Below, in pieces: positions 7,549-16,061 of a stretch of DNA of 44,979 nucleotides (positions within the stretch are counted from its first letter, which is position 1; each line of letters starts with the position of its first letter). A model generated the notes under the pieces. That model worked only from the letters and a program-made list of their open reading frames with translations. It did not search any database and had not been told where the DNA came from. A program made the position numbers and the translations under genes. Source of the DNA: Oscillospiraceae bacterium (GTDB taxonomy: Bacteria; Bacillota; Clostridia; Oscillospirales; Oscillospiraceae); assembly GCA_902784305.1 (NCBI GenBank), contig CACZUK010000003.1:1-44979 (forward strand), written 5' to 3'.

Positions 7549-8571
7549 TCAGTTTCCTCCGAAGCCGCAGTCGGGCCAGTGGCACACCGGGCAGTTCTGA
7601 CACTGACCGCCGTGGGCCAGCTGGACGAAGTCCATGGCGGTGAGCTTTTCCCCGGCCAGAATCCGGGGCACCACCAGGTCGTAGACGGTGCGCTGGTGGA
7701 ACATGACGCAGCCGGGCAGGCCCACCACGGGCACCCCGTCCACATAGCTGAGCATCATCATGGCGCCGGGCAGCACCGGCGTGCCGTAGGTGACCACCTC
7801 GCCGCCGCAGTTGCGGATGGCCAGAGGCGTTCGGTCGTCCGGGTCTACGCTCATGCCGCCGGAGACCTCCACCAAATCCGCTCCGGCCTTGAGAAAGTCC
7901 TGAATCGCCCGGGTGATGGCCTCCGGGTCGTCGCCGGGGAACACCTGCCCCATGACGGTGCAGTGCAGCTCCTCCGCCTTCCGGCGCAGAACCGGCCCGA
8001 AGCCGTCCTGGATGCGGCCCTCCTGAATCTCGGAGCCGGTGGTGACGATGCCGATTTTCGCCCGCTTCAGGGGCACCACCTCCACCACCGGGCCGCTTTC
8101 GCGACAAATGGCCTCGAAGCGCTCCAGCAGCTCCTCCTCCACCACCAGAGGGATGACCCGCATGCCGCCCAGGTGCTTGCCCTCGTGGGCGACCTTGTTG
8201 CGGCGGATGGTGGCGAAGCAGATGTTCCCCAGGGCGTTGAGCTGGTACAAAGCCTCCAGATTGATGCGCAATAAGCCCTCCCGGGCGGCGCGCAGGTCGA
8301 TTTTGCCCTCCTTGGGTTCGCTGAGGCGCACGCCCTGCCCCACGGCGGCGGCGGCCATGCGGCGGGCGGCCTCGTCCTCGTGGACAAAGCCCTCCTCCAG
8401 GTCCCAGACGTAGAGGTGCTTCTTGCCGATGTCCAGCAGGGCGGGGATGTCCTCCTCCCGGACGATGTGGCCCTTGCGGAAGCGAGGCCCCTTCCGCTCT
8501 CCGGGGACGATTTCGGTCAGATCGTGGCACAGAACCATGCCGATGGCCTGTTCGACTGCGACTTCCTTCAT
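7549..8571 (-). CDS. MoeA-like molybdopterin-binding protein with Cys-rich tail
   Basis: 340 residues. The N-terminal half resembles MoeA domains (AIGMVLCHDLTEIVPG opening). The MoCF-binding fold follows with IGIVTTGSEI and the SGGMSVDPDD loop that holds molybdopterin in MogA/MoeA. It is shorter than classical MoeA (about 400). The extreme C-terminus has four cysteines, C324-x2-C327-x2-C330-x4-C335 ending in GFG, which classical MoeA lacks. It probably acts in molybdate insertion or adenylylation, or in cofactor delivery; the exact reaction is uncertain. AAGGAGGAG precedes ATG 8571. First gene of the moeA-like/moaC/hydrolase operon. Confidence 0.88.
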   Translation of the reverse strand: MKEVAVEQAIGMVLCHDLTEIVPGERKGPRFRKGHIVREEDIPALLDIGKKHLYVWDLEEGFVHEDEAARRMAAAAVGQGVRLSEPKEGKIDLRAAREGLLRINLEALYQLNALGNICFATIRRNKVAHEGKHLGGMRVIPLVVEEELLERFEAICRESGPVVEVVPLKRAKIGIVTTGSEIQEGRIQDGFGPVLRRKAEELHCTVMGQVFPGDDPEAITRAIQDFLKAGADLVEVSGGMSVDPDDRTPLAIRNCGGEVVTYGTPVLPGAMMMLSYVDGVPVVGLPGCVMFHQRTVYDLVVPRILAGEKLTAMDFVQLAHGGQCQNCPVCHWPDCGFGGN

Positions 8572-8597
8572 TGGGATGCTCCTCCTTGTGCGCTGAG

Positions 8598-8621
8598 CGT
8601 TGATGTAGGGAAATTATAACG
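8598..8621. promoter_or_regulatory. Weak ModE-like site over the moeA-like promoter
   Basis: On the minus strand CGTTATAAT-N6-ACATCAACG has the same 24-bp CGTT...AACG frame as the site in front of modA. One half is good and one poor. It overlaps the -10 box of the moeA-like gene. Confidence 0.3.
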
Positions 8622-8641
8622 CTCTCAGGATAAAAAAGCAA
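8613..8641 (-). promoter_or_regulatory. Sigma-A promoter of the moeA-like operon
   Basis: On the minus strand, TTGCTT (8636-8641) and TATAAT (8613-8618) are separated by 17 bp, about 40 nt before the start codon. Confidence 0.8.
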
Positions 8642-8699
8642 GGGAAGCTGCCAAATCGGGAAACAAAAAAGGGACAGATGAGGAAAATCACATTCTTGG

Positions 8700-8728
8700 T
8701 TGTCAAAGCGAAAAATTTGTGTTAAAAT
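8700..8728 (+). promoter_or_regulatory. Sigma-A promoter of the nucleotidyltransferase gene
   Basis: TTGTCA (8700-8705), 17 bp, TAAAAT (8723-8728). The promoter is bracketed by a 9-bp perfect inverted repeat, GGGACAGAT (8671-8679) and ATCTGTCCC (8742-8750), which could be a pair of operator half-sites. Confidence 0.75.
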
Positions 8729-8813
8729 TAGCAATCGGAAGATCTGTCCCGGCGGACAGGCCCTCCTTTTCAGCGATTGACCGGAAACATGAAATACAAT
8801 TGGAGGACAACAC

Positions 8814-9734
8814 ATGAAAAAACCGATTTTGGTGGTGCTCGCGGCGGGTATGGGCAGCCGTTACGGCGGACTCAAGCAGATGGACCCGGTGGGCCCCAGC
8901 GGGGAGTTCATCATCGACTACTCCATCTACGACGCCCATCGGGCCGGCTTTGAGACGGTGGTGTTCATCATCAAGCACGAGATCGAGGAGGCCTTCAGGG
9001 AGACCGTGGGCAGCCGCGTGGCGAAGTATATGGACGTGCGCTACGCCTACCAGCAGGTGGACATGCTCCCGGCGGGCTACTCCGTGCCGGAGGGCCGGGT
9101 GAAGCCCTGGGGCACCGGCCACGCGGTGCTGTGCGCCGAGGAGGTGCTGGACGCCCCCTTTGTGGTCATCAACTCCGACGACTACTACGGACCCGAAGCC
9201 TATCAGGCGGCCTATGACTACCTGACCACCACCGAGGACGAGGCGGACAAGTGCCATTACGCCATGGTGGGCTACCTGCTCAGGAACACCGTCACCGAGA
9301 ACGGCAGCGTGGCCCGGGGCGTGTGCCAGATGGACGAGCAGGGCAACCTGGTGGCCGTGATTGAGAACACCCAGATTGAGACCTACCCCGGCGGCATCCA
9401 CACCACCTTCGACGGCGGAAAGACCTGGGCGGACCTGGCCCCCGACACCCTGGTGTCCATGAACCTGTGGTGCTACCGGCCCAGCTTCGTGCAGGAGCTC
9501 AAGCGGCAGTTCCCCGCCTTCCTGGACAAGGAGCTGAAGACCAACCCCATCAAGTGCGAGTTCTTCCTGCCCCTCACCGTCACGGAGATGCTCCGCAGCG
9601 GCAGGGCGGACGTGAAGGTGCTCTCCAGCGCTGACAAGTGGTACGGCGTGACCTATCAGGAGGACCGCCCCGGCGTGGTGGCCGCCCTGAAGGAGAAGGT
9701 GGAGGCGGGCCTCTACCCCACCCCCATCGTGTAA
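8814..9734 (+). CDS. NTP-transferase family nucleotidyltransferase
   Basis: 306-residue sugar-phosphate or choline-phosphate type nucleotidyltransferase (GT-A-like Rossmann fold). The N-terminus has the nucleotide-binding signature LAAGMGSRYGGLKQ (residues 9-22), then GTGHAVL and the metal-site-like VINSDDYYG. The activated sugar or alcohol is not deducible. The neighbouring CDP-glycerol polymerase suggests envelope glycopolymer synthesis, but the two genes are convergent, not co-transcribed. GGAGG lies 7 nt before ATG 8814. It ends at a strong bidirectional terminator. Confidence 0.88.
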   Translation: MKKPILVVLAAGMGSRYGGLKQMDPVGPSGEFIIDYSIYDAHRAGFETVVFIIKHEIEEAFRETVGSRVAKYMDVRYAYQQVDMLPAGYSVPEGRVKPWGTGHAVLCAEEVLDAPFVVINSDDYYGPEAYQAAYDYLTTTEDEADKCHYAMVGYLLRNTVTENGSVARGVCQMDEQGNLVAVIENTQIETYPGGIHTTFDGGKTWADLAPDTLVSMNLWCYRPSFVQELKRQFPAFLDKELKTNPIKCEFFLPLTVTEMLRSGRADVKVLSSADKWYGVTYQEDRPGVVAALKEKVEAGLYPTPIV

Positions 9735-9738
9735 GAAT

Positions 9739-9784
9739 AAAAAGCAGGAAGTCGGCCCGGTTTTGGGTCGGTTTCCTGCTTTTT
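9739..9784. terminator. Bidirectional terminator
   Basis: A 12-bp perfect stem AAAAAGCAGGAA / TTCCTGCTTTTT (9739-9750, 9773-9784) lies between convergent genes, the nucleotidyltransferase and the glycerophosphotransferase. Confidence 0.9.
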
Positions 9785-9827
9785 GTGTGATTTTTGTTGT
9801 TTTCAGACGTTTTTAGGCGTGTTTGGC

Positions 9828-12800
9828 TCACCAGTTGCGCTTGCGAATCTCCTCGCACACCCGCTTGCTGTTGTTCTTGTCGATGTACTTGTACATGCTC
9901 CGGCGCATTTCGGCGTACTTGTCCTTGAGGCGGAAGTCCGAGGCGGCGGCCTCCTCCAGCAGGGCGAAGAGCTCCTCGTTGTTCACCGCCCGGTCGCCGA
10001 ACAGCTCCGTCTCCAGGTCGATGTAGGCGCCCTGCACGTCGTTGTACTTCTCCACGTCGAACTGGTAGAAGATGACCGGCTTACCCTGATAGTACACGTC
10101 CCAGCACACGGAGGAGTAGTCGGTGACGAGCATGCTGCACTGCATGATGAGCCGGTTCAGAGGCTCCGAGCCGAAGGGAATCAGCCGCACCCGCTGGCCG
10201 GAGATGGAGAAATTCCCCAGGTACTCCCGGAATTTGGGGTGGATGTAGAAGTCCAGCTGCAAATCGTGCTTCTCCAAAAACTGCTCCAGCTGCTGGGAGT
10301 TGAGCAGCTCCATATAGTTGCGGTAGTAGTCGCTCTGACGGAAGGTCTCGTCGCTGACCTCCTCCAGCCAGTTGCGCCAGGTGGGCATGACCAGAATGGA
10401 GCGGCGCTCCAGCTCCCCGGAGCGGTCCTCCAGCACGTCCCAGCGGGTCAGGCCCGTGATGATGACCTCCTGGGGCTGGTAGCCCAGCTCCTCCACGATG
10501 ATGTCATGCTCCCGGTCGTTGGAGGTGACGAAGAGGTCCACCACGTTGGTGCCGGAGCGGAAGAAGTCCACCCGCTTGAGGGCGATGACGCCGTGCTGGA
10601 GGAAGACCAGGCGGCGGTTCTTCTCAATGTAGGGCTGGATGATGCTCTCCTTGCAGCGCCAGGCGTAGGCGTGGGCCTTGGAGTCGCTGGAGACCATCAG
10701 ACGGCAGGAGAGCAGGTAGACCATGTGCTTCAGGCTCATGAACTGAATGACGTGGTCCTTGTAGGGCAGCAGGTTCGCCTGGTAGTCCACGGCGGAGCGG
10801 TCGATGACGAAGTAAATCTTCCGCTTGAGCTTCTTCTCCAGGTCGTTGTCCATGCAGTACTTGAAGAAGTAGAAGCCGTTGTCCTGGGCCATGCAGCAGT
10901 ACTTCTCGTAGACCAGCAGGATGTTGTCGTGGCTCAGCCGGGGCCGCAGCAGATAGTAGAGCAGGAAGGCCACGCGCTCCTTGAGCCGGAAGCCGAAGCC
11001 GCTGAAGGGGCTGCGCTCCTGGCACACCAGGGCGAAGCGGTTGCCCTGGGTGCGGTAGAGGAAGAGCTGGTAGTCCTTGTCCAGCACCACGCTCTCCCCG
11101 AAGAACAGGCCCCGAAGGCCGTAGTGGGCCATGATGTCCTTTTTCTTCGTGCTGCGGATGGGGCAGCGCACGGGAATCCAGAAGCGCAGCCCGTCCATCT
11201 CAATGACCGCCCGGATGTCCCAATACAGGGGCTTGAAGGCCAGCTTTTTCAGGGAGACGGAGGCGGTGAACTCGGTGCCGCCCTTGGTTTTCTTCACGCT
11301 GCTCAGGGGGAACTCGTAGTCCTGACGGTCCTCCTCCAGCCGGTAGCGGTGGGTGATGACCAGGCCCACCCACTTGCCCTCCACCTGGGGGCACTGGACG
11401 TGGATGTTCAGCGTTCCGAAGCGGAGGGTGCCGTCCACGGCCCGGCAGACGAAGGAGCCCACATGCCGCAGGCACTGGTCCGCCACGCGCAGGCACATGC
11501 GCCGCCCGTACTTGGAGGCCCAGTGGAGGCACACCTCCACCGTGCGCCCGGCGAAGGAGGTCTGACCGATGGGGCTGCGGGCCAGGTCAACGGCCACGCT
11601 GAACTTGGAGGGCTTCACCTGGGAGCGGTAGAGGGTGTGGACGGGGTCGGTGACCGGCAGATACCAGAAATCGTTCACCTGACGCAGGGCCAGCACCGGG
11701 AACCAGTCTGTGGCCAGACAGCTCTCCAGACTCTCTGCCAGGGGGGTCAGGTCCGCGTGAATCAGGGTGCCGTGGTCCAGCCGCTCCGCCCGGGTGGGGC
11801 AGAAGAGCCGCTGCGAGGTGCCCTGGCGTTCCAGACCCAGCCGAATCTCGTCCATCCCGGACAAATCAATGCCCGGCAGGCGCAGCTTCCACTGCCAGCC
11901 CTCGCCGCCCTCGCTCAGGCCGGTGACGCCGTAGGATTCCAGGGGCTCGGCGCCCTCCAGGAACTCGTCCAGGGAGCGCAGCTCCTTCCGCTGGGCGCCG
12001 GGCAGCTCCACGCTGCGCTCCAGCACCACCTGGAGGCAATCATCCGTGAGCAGATAGAGTCCGCCGCCCACGCCGCTGTCCAGGGGGTAGTATTCCCAGG
12101 TGTCGGCCAGCTTCCGGGCCAGCTCCGCGCCGGCAAGGTGGACCGGACACCAGAACAGACAGTTCTCCTCCCGCTCCTTCACGCACACCAGGGTGTGGTG
12201 CCCGGTGAGCGGAGAGAGGGCCGTGAGGGGGATGCGGGCGCGGATTTCGCGGCTGCGCTCAAAGGAGTCCACCGCCTGGCCGGGGAAGAACAGCTCCGGG
12301 GCCTGGGATTTTTGGCGCAGGGACACGCCCTCGGGCTGCTCCATCCCCTTGGGGCAGCGGATGGTGACGCTCAGAGCGTCCGCGTCCCAGTCGCACCCGG
12401 ACAGGTGGCAGGACAGCTGGGAGGCCCAGCGGCTCTCCCGGCGCTCCACCAGCAGGGAGAGCTGGTATCTGCGCTCCGTGTAGTGGGGCAGGACCTCGTA
12501 GTCCACCTGGTCCCGGCGGAAGCGGCCCGCGGGGGCCAGCCAGCGGCGGCGGTCGTCGCAGAAGTAGCTGTCCAGATTCTTGACGTAATCCACATCGCCC
12601 CGGCGCTCCAGCGTGTAGAGAACCACGCCCTCGGGGGTGATGCGGCCCAGGGACAGCTTCCAGTCCTTGTCCCCGCAGGCGCTCCAGGCGTAGGAGAAGC
12701 TGTCCATCTCCGCACGAATCAGAGAGCCGTCCGTCTCCACGTTCTGATACCAGTAGCGGCTGTGGGGGGCGCTGGCGGCCACCAGAATCAGCTTCCCCTC

Positions 12801-12932
12801 GGGCAGCTTTCCCTGCACGCGCAGGGAGAGCACGCCGGGCTTGCCCTCCTCGAAGGCGGCGGAGAGCTCACCGAGAACGGAAATCACCGGCAGCTCGGCG
12901 CTCATGGTGCGCCAGAGAGAGGGTGCAGACAT
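9828..12932 (-). CDS. CDP-glycerol glycerophosphotransferase family protein (TagF/TagB-like)
   Basis: 1034 residues. The C-terminal about 400 residues are a Glyphos_transf domain: QHGVIALK with His780, YIHPK with His898, and TDYSS (937-941) followed by GKPVIFYQFD, the CDP-glycerol-binding region of TagF. These enzymes polymerise glycerol phosphate on wall teichoic acid. The first about 600 residues are beta-rich, Trp/Arg-rich and not recognised; they read as several Ig-like or accessory modules with no membrane segment. AAAGGATGG precedes ATG 12932. It stands alone, with no tag/tar genes beside it, so acceptor and polymer are unknown. It could instead modify a capsule. Confidence 0.87.
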   Translation of the reverse strand: MSAPSLWRTMSAELPVISVLGELSAAFEEGKPGVLSLRVQGKLPEGKLILVAASAPHSRYWYQNVETDGSLIRAEMDSFSYAWSACGDKDWKLSLGRITPEGVVLYTLERRGDVDYVKNLDSYFCDDRRRWLAPAGRFRRDQVDYEVLPHYTERRYQLSLLVERRESRWASQLSCHLSGCDWDADALSVTIRCPKGMEQPEGVSLRQKSQAPELFFPGQAVDSFERSREIRARIPLTALSPLTGHHTLVCVKEREENCLFWCPVHLAGAELARKLADTWEYYPLDSGVGGGLYLLTDDCLQVVLERSVELPGAQRKELRSLDEFLEGAEPLESYGVTGLSEGGEGWQWKLRLPGIDLSGMDEIRLGLERQGTSQRLFCPTRAERLDHGTLIHADLTPLAESLESCLATDWFPVLALRQVNDFWYLPVTDPVHTLYRSQVKPSKFSVAVDLARSPIGQTSFAGRTVEVCLHWASKYGRRMCLRVADQCLRHVGSFVCRAVDGTLRFGTLNIHVQCPQVEGKWVGLVITHRYRLEEDRQDYEFPLSSVKKTKGGTEFTASVSLKKLAFKPLYWDIRAVIEMDGLRFWIPVRCPIRSTKKKDIMAHYGLRGLFFGESVVLDKDYQLFLYRTQGNRFALVCQERSPFSGFGFRLKERVAFLLYYLLRPRLSHDNILLVYEKYCCMAQDNGFYFFKYCMDNDLEKKLKRKIYFVIDRSAVDYQANLLPYKDHVIQFMSLKHMVYLLSCRLMVSSDSKAHAYAWRCKESIIQPYIEKNRRLVFLQHGVIALKRVDFFRSGTNVVDLFVTSNDREHDIIVEELGYQPQEVIITGLTRWDVLEDRSGELERRSILVMPTWRNWLEEVSDETFRQSDYYRNYMELLNSQQLEQFLEKHDLQLDFYIHPKFREYLGNFSISGQRVRLIPFGSEPLNRLIMQCSMLVTDYSSVCWDVYYQGKPVIFYQFDVEKYNDVQGAYIDLETELFGDRAVNNEELFALLEEAAASDFRLKDKYAEMRRSMYKYIDKNNSKRVCEEIRKRNW

Positions 12933-12971
12933 AATACCATCCTTTCAATCAGTGCGGTGGTGATGGGAACA

Positions 12972-13009
12972 GAAAAAGAGGCCGGAGCCTCCGCGAAGGA
13001 GCTCCGGCC
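12972..13009 (-). terminator. Terminator after tRNA-Arg
   Basis: On the minus strand, stem GGCCGGAGC / GCTCCGGCC with an inner TCC/GGA extension, followed by TCTTTTTCTG, starting 12 nt past the tRNA 3' end and just before the glycerophosphotransferase start. Confidence 0.85.
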
Positions 13010-13020
13010 ATCTTTCATGA

Positions 13021-13094
13021 CGCGCGCCAGAAGGGACTCGGACCCCCGGCCTTCCGCTTAGGAGGCGGACGCTCTATCCAACTGAGCTACTGGC
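13021..13094 (-). tRNA. tRNA-Arg (anticodon CCT)
   Basis: 74 nt folding as a full cloverleaf. Acceptor GCGCCAG/CTGGCGC is perfect, the D arm is GCTC..GAGC, the anticodon stem is TCCGC/GCGGA with loop CTCCTAA (anticodon CCT, reads AGG), and the T arm is GGGGG/CCCTT with loop TCCGAGT, discriminator G. No CCA is encoded. It has its own promoter and terminator. Confidence 0.97.
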
Positions 13095-13202
13095 GCAAAT
13101 GGCGCGGCCGACCCGGCAAGGGCCGCATCGGTGCCGCTTCAGGGAAGCGCTCTCCACGCCCCCATGGGAAAAATGGCAAAAACGCTCCGCTTCAACCAGC
13201 TT

Positions 13203-13231
13203 AGTTTAACCGAAAATGCCGATTTTGTCAA
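13203..13231 (-). promoter_or_regulatory. Sigma-A promoter of tRNA-Arg
   Basis: On the minus strand, TTGACA (13226-13231), 17 bp, TAAACT (13203-13208), giving a precursor leader of about 100 nt that contains a CGCTTC/GAAGCG hairpin near 13140. It is back to back with the bipA promoter. Confidence 0.85.
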
Positions 13232-13248
13232 TCCCTCCTTTAAAGCAG

Positions 13249-13276
13249 TTGCACTTTCCCCCACAAGGTATATAAT
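13249..13276 (+). promoter_or_regulatory. Sigma-A promoter of bipA
   Basis: TTGCAC (13249-13254), 16 bp, TATAAT (13271-13276), about 60 nt before the bipA start. Confidence 0.8.
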
Positions 13277-13338
13277 GTCAGGGTGTGAGATTGTGATTAT
13301 CCGGGATTTCTTCCCGTTTTTTAAGGAAAGGTGCGAGT

Positions 13339-15171
13339 ATGCAACAGAGCAAGCTGAGAAATGTAGCCATCATTGCCCACGTTGACCACGGCAAGACCAC
13401 CCTGGTGGACGCCCTGCTCCAGCAGAGCGGCGTGTACCGGGAGAACCAGGAGGTGGTGGAGCGGGTCATGGACTCCGGCGACCTGGAGCGCGAGCGGGGC
13501 ATCACCATCCTGGCCAAGAACACCGCCGTGTCCTACAACGGCGTGAAAATCAACATTGTGGACACCCCGGGCCACGCCGACTTCGGCGGCGAGGTGGAGC
13601 GCATCCTGAAGATGGTCAACGGCGTCATCCTGCTGGTGGACGCCGCCGAGGGCCCCATGCCCCAGACCCGCTTCGTCCTCTCCCGGGCCCTGGAGATGGG
13701 TCACCGGGTCATCGTCGTGGTGAACAAAATCGACCGGCCCGACCAGCGGGTCCACGAGGTCATCGACGAGACCCTGGAGCTGCTGATGGACCTGGACGCC
13801 ACCGACGAGCAGCTGGACTCCCCCTTCCTCTTCTGCGCCGCCCGGCAGGGCATCTGCTCCGCGGACCCGGACACCCTGGGCACCAACCTCAAGCCCCTTT
13901 TTGACACCATTCTGGACTACATCCCCGCCCCGGAGGTGGACCTGGACGCCCCCTTCCAGATGCTGGTCTCCTCCATCGACTACAACGAGTTCGTGGGCCG
14001 CATCGCCATTGGCCGGGTGGAGCGGGGCACCCTGAAGCAGAATCAGGAGATTCAGGTCTGCAACTTCCACGACCCTGACAATGTCTCCAAAAAGTTCAAG
14101 GCCAGCGCCCTGTTCGAGTACATCGGCCTCTCCCGTGTGCCCTGTGCTCTGGCCGAGGCGGGCAACATCATCGCCCTGTCCGGCATCGGCGACGTGACCA
14201 TCGGCGACACCGTCTGCGTGCCCGAGTGCATTGAGCCTCTGGAGTTCGTCAAGGTCAGCGCCCCCACCATGGAGATGACCTTCTCCGTCAACGACTCCCC
14301 CTACGCGGGCAAGGACGGCAAGTTCGTCACCTCCCGGCAGATTCGCGACCGCCTCTACCGGGAGACCCTGAAGGACGTGTCCCTCCGGGTGACGGACGTG
14401 GAGGACTCCACCGACTCCTTCAACGTGGCCGGCCGCGGCGAGATGCACCTGTCCATTCTCATCGAGACCATGCGCCGGGAGGGCTACGAGTTCCAGGTCT
14501 CTCCTCCCCGCGTGCTCCTGCGCACCATCGACGGGGTGAAGTGCGAGCCCATGGAGCGGCTGGTCATCGACGTGCCCGGCGACTGCGTGGGCAGCGTCAT
14601 CGAGCAGATGGGCGCCCGGAAGGGCGATTTGCTGGACATGAATCCCGTGGGCGAGCGCATGAAGATGAACTTCATCATCCCCTCCCGGGGCCTGTTCGGC
14701 TATCGGAACGACTTCCTCACCGCCACCCGGGGCGAGGGCATCATGGCCTCTGTGTTTGACTCCTACGCTCCCTTCAAGGGCGAGCTGGAGCGGCGCAGCA
14801 CCGGCTCCCTCATCTCCTACGAGACCGGCGTGAGCATCACCTACGGCCTCTACAACGCCCAGCAGCGGGGCGTGCTGTTCATCGGCGCCGGTGTGGATGT
14901 CTACGAGGGCATGATTATCGGCATGAACCCCAAGAACGAGGATGTCACCGTCAACGTGTGCAAGAAGAAGCAGCTGACCAACACCCGCGCCTCCGGCTCC
15001 GACGACGCTCTGCGGCTCATCCCGCCCCGTCAGCTGAGCCTGGAGCAGTGCCTGGAGTTCCTGGCCGACGACGAGCTGCTGGAGGTCACGCCTCTGCACC
15101 TGCGCCTGCGCAAGCGCATCCTCTCCAACGACCTGCGCATGAAGAGCATCCACTCCAAGAAGAACCGCTAA
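13339..15171 (+). CDS. typA: Ribosome-associated GTPase BipA/TypA
   Basis: Translational GTPase that assists 50S assembly and stress or cold adaptation. 610 residues, the usual length. G1 AHVDHGKTT (13-21), switch [14 protein letters not shown] and the ARQG variant of G5 are visible. Domains II, III and V follow, then the BipA-specific C-terminal domain with [10 protein letters not shown] and TRASGSDDA, which separates it from LepA and EF-G. AAGGAAAGG precedes ATG 13339. It is monocistronic, with promoter and terminator on either side. Confidence 0.97.
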   Translation: MQQSKLRNVAIIAHVDHGKTTLVDALLQQSGVYRENQEVVERVMDSGDLERERGITILAKNTAVSYNGVKINIVDTPGHADFGGEVERILKMVNGVILLVDAAEGPMPQTRFVLSRALEMGHRVIVVVNKIDRPDQRVHEVIDETLELLMDLDATDEQLDSPFLFCAARQGICSADPDTLGTNLKPLFDTILDYIPAPEVDLDAPFQMLVSSIDYNEFVGRIAIGRVERGTLKQNQEIQVCNFHDPDNVSKKFKASALFEYIGLSRVPCALAEAGNIIALSGIGDVTIGDTVCVPECIEPLEFVKVSAPTMEMTFSVNDSPYAGKDGKFVTSRQIRDRLYRETLKDVSLRVTDVEDSTDSFNVAGRGEMHLSILIETMRREGYEFQVSPPRVLLRTIDGVKCEPMERLVIDVPGDCVGSVIEQMGARKGDLLDMNPVGERMKMNFIIPSRGLFGYRNDFLTATRGEGIMASVFDSYAPFKGELERRSTGSLISYETGVSITYGLYNAQQRGVLFIGAGVDVYEGMIIGMNPKNEDVTVNVCKKKQLTNTRASGSDDALRLIPPRQLSLEQCLEFLADDELLEVTPLHLRLRKRILSNDLRMKSIHSKKNR

Positions 15172-15176
15172 GGAAG

Positions 15177-15214
15177 AAAGGCTCTGTCCCTCTCCCCGGG
15201 ACAGAGCCTTTTTC
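15177..15214 (+). terminator. Terminator of bipA
   Basis: Stem AAAGGCTCTGTCCC / GGGACAGAGCCTTT with a 7-nt loop and T5, six bases after the bipA stop. Confidence 0.93.
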
Positions 15215-15224
15215 TCTGCTGGAA

Positions 15225-15251
15225 TTAGCACTCTAATTATGAGAATGCTAA
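15225..15251. promoter_or_regulatory. CIRCE element (HrcA operator) upstream of hsp20
   Basis: TTAGCACTC-N9-GAATGCTAA matches the CIRCE consensus (TTAGCACTC-N9-GAGTGCTAA) at 17 of 18 positions. HrcA is not encoded in the window. Downstream, two direct TTTGTTCA repeats (15261-15268, 15283-15290) and a TATAGT -10-like box (15302-15307) occur, but no convincing -35. Confidence 0.85.
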
Positions 15252-15412
15252 TATTCACAGTTTGTTCACATTATTTGCGAGATTTGTTCATAAATTCGCG
15301 GTATAGTATCGTCAGAAAAAGGGAAGAGATAAACGGAACGAAAAAATGACGCAAATGGCGTCGGGTTCCTCCCCTTTTCGGAAAGGAGATCGGGTTTGAT
15401 GGGCTGGTTCAC

Positions 15413-15439
15413 TTAGCACTATTCAAACTGATTTGCTAA
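15413..15439. promoter_or_regulatory. Second, degenerate CIRCE-like element
   Basis: TTAGCACTA-N9-ATTTGCTAA keeps the outer TTAGCA/TGCTAA pair and the exact N9 spacing (14 of 18 consensus positions). It is 43 nt before the hsp20 start, the usual place for CIRCE in the transcribed leader. Confidence 0.6.
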
Positions 15440-15482
15440 ATTCTTCAAATTTAATCCAATTCAAAATAAAGGAGCGTTTACT

Positions 15483-15911
15483 ATGTTTGGCATGATTCCT
15501 TTTGAGCACACCGACAGAGATCTGTATCGGAGCTTTGACAACTTCGCCCGGGACTTCTTCGGCAGCAGCAACGCCAGCCTGCCCGCCTTCCGGACGGACA
15601 TCCAGGACAAGGGCGAGAGCTACCTGCTGGAGGCCGACCTGCCCGGCTTCAACAAGGAGGACATCAACCTGGACCTGAAGGACAACATCCTGACCATCTC
15701 CGCCACCCATCAGGAGCAGAGCGAGGACAAGGATGAGAAGGGCACCTACCTCCGCCGGGAGCGCCGCTACGGCTCCTTCCAGCGCAGCTTTGACGTGACC
15801 GGCATCGACGCGGCAGCCATCACCGCCGCCTACGAGAACGGCGTGCTGAAGCTGAACCTGCCCAAGGAGCAGCCCACCGTGCCGCCCACCCGTCGGATTG
15901 AGATTCACTGA
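15483..15911 (+). CDS. Hsp20/alpha-crystallin small heat shock protein
   Basis: Holdase chaperone preventing aggregation, 142 residues. A short Phe-rich N-terminal arm (MFGMIPFEH...) is followed by the alpha-crystallin domain from about residue 38 to 130 with LLEADLPGFNKEDI and YENGVLKLNLPK. The C-terminal IEI is the inter-dimer IxI motif. AAAGGAG lies 8 nt before ATG 15483. CIRCE-like elements place it in the HrcA regulon. The leader 15252-15482 otherwise contains no gene. Confidence 0.96.
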   Translation: MFGMIPFEHTDRDLYRSFDNFARDFFGSSNASLPAFRTDIQDKGESYLLEADLPGFNKEDINLDLKDNILTISATHQEQSEDKDEKGTYLRRERRYGSFQRSFDVTGIDAAAITAAYENGVLKLNLPKEQPTVPPTRRIEIH

Positions 15912-15951
15912 GCAGGCCGCGGGCACTGAGGCAGAACAACAAAAGAAAAAT

Positions 15952-15996
15952 AACCGGCGGTCCGTTCCCCAGTGGAGCGGACCGCCGGTTTTGCTC
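15952..15996. terminator. Bidirectional terminator between hsp20 and the shikimate dehydrogenase gene
   Basis: 13-bp perfect stem AACCGGCGGTCCG (15952-15964) / CGGACCGCCGGTT (15978-15990), with T-rich flank on the right and A-rich flank on the left. Confidence 0.88.
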
Positions 15997-16061
15997 TGTT
16001 TTGTCCTGCACTACTGAACAATAGAACGATTCCCGTTCCCTTTCTGCCAATTGTGCATGAT

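Noticed and set aside
9783-13061. 1092-codon open frame on the plus strand
   Set aside because: Lies antisense to the glycerophosphotransferase, with composition (Val/Leu/Ala/Gln/His/Gly) typical of reverse frames in GC-rich genes, and it also runs through the tRNA. No conserved motif.
13321-15258. 645-codon minus-strand frame over bipA
   Set aside because: Shadow of the bipA codon usage. No ribosome site, and the product is low in recognisable motifs.
15398-15415. Five-codon ORF (MGWFT) with a good ribosome site in the hsp20 leader
   Set aside because: Too short to support. Its stop overlaps the second CIRCE-like element. Mentioned only in case leader translation is studied.
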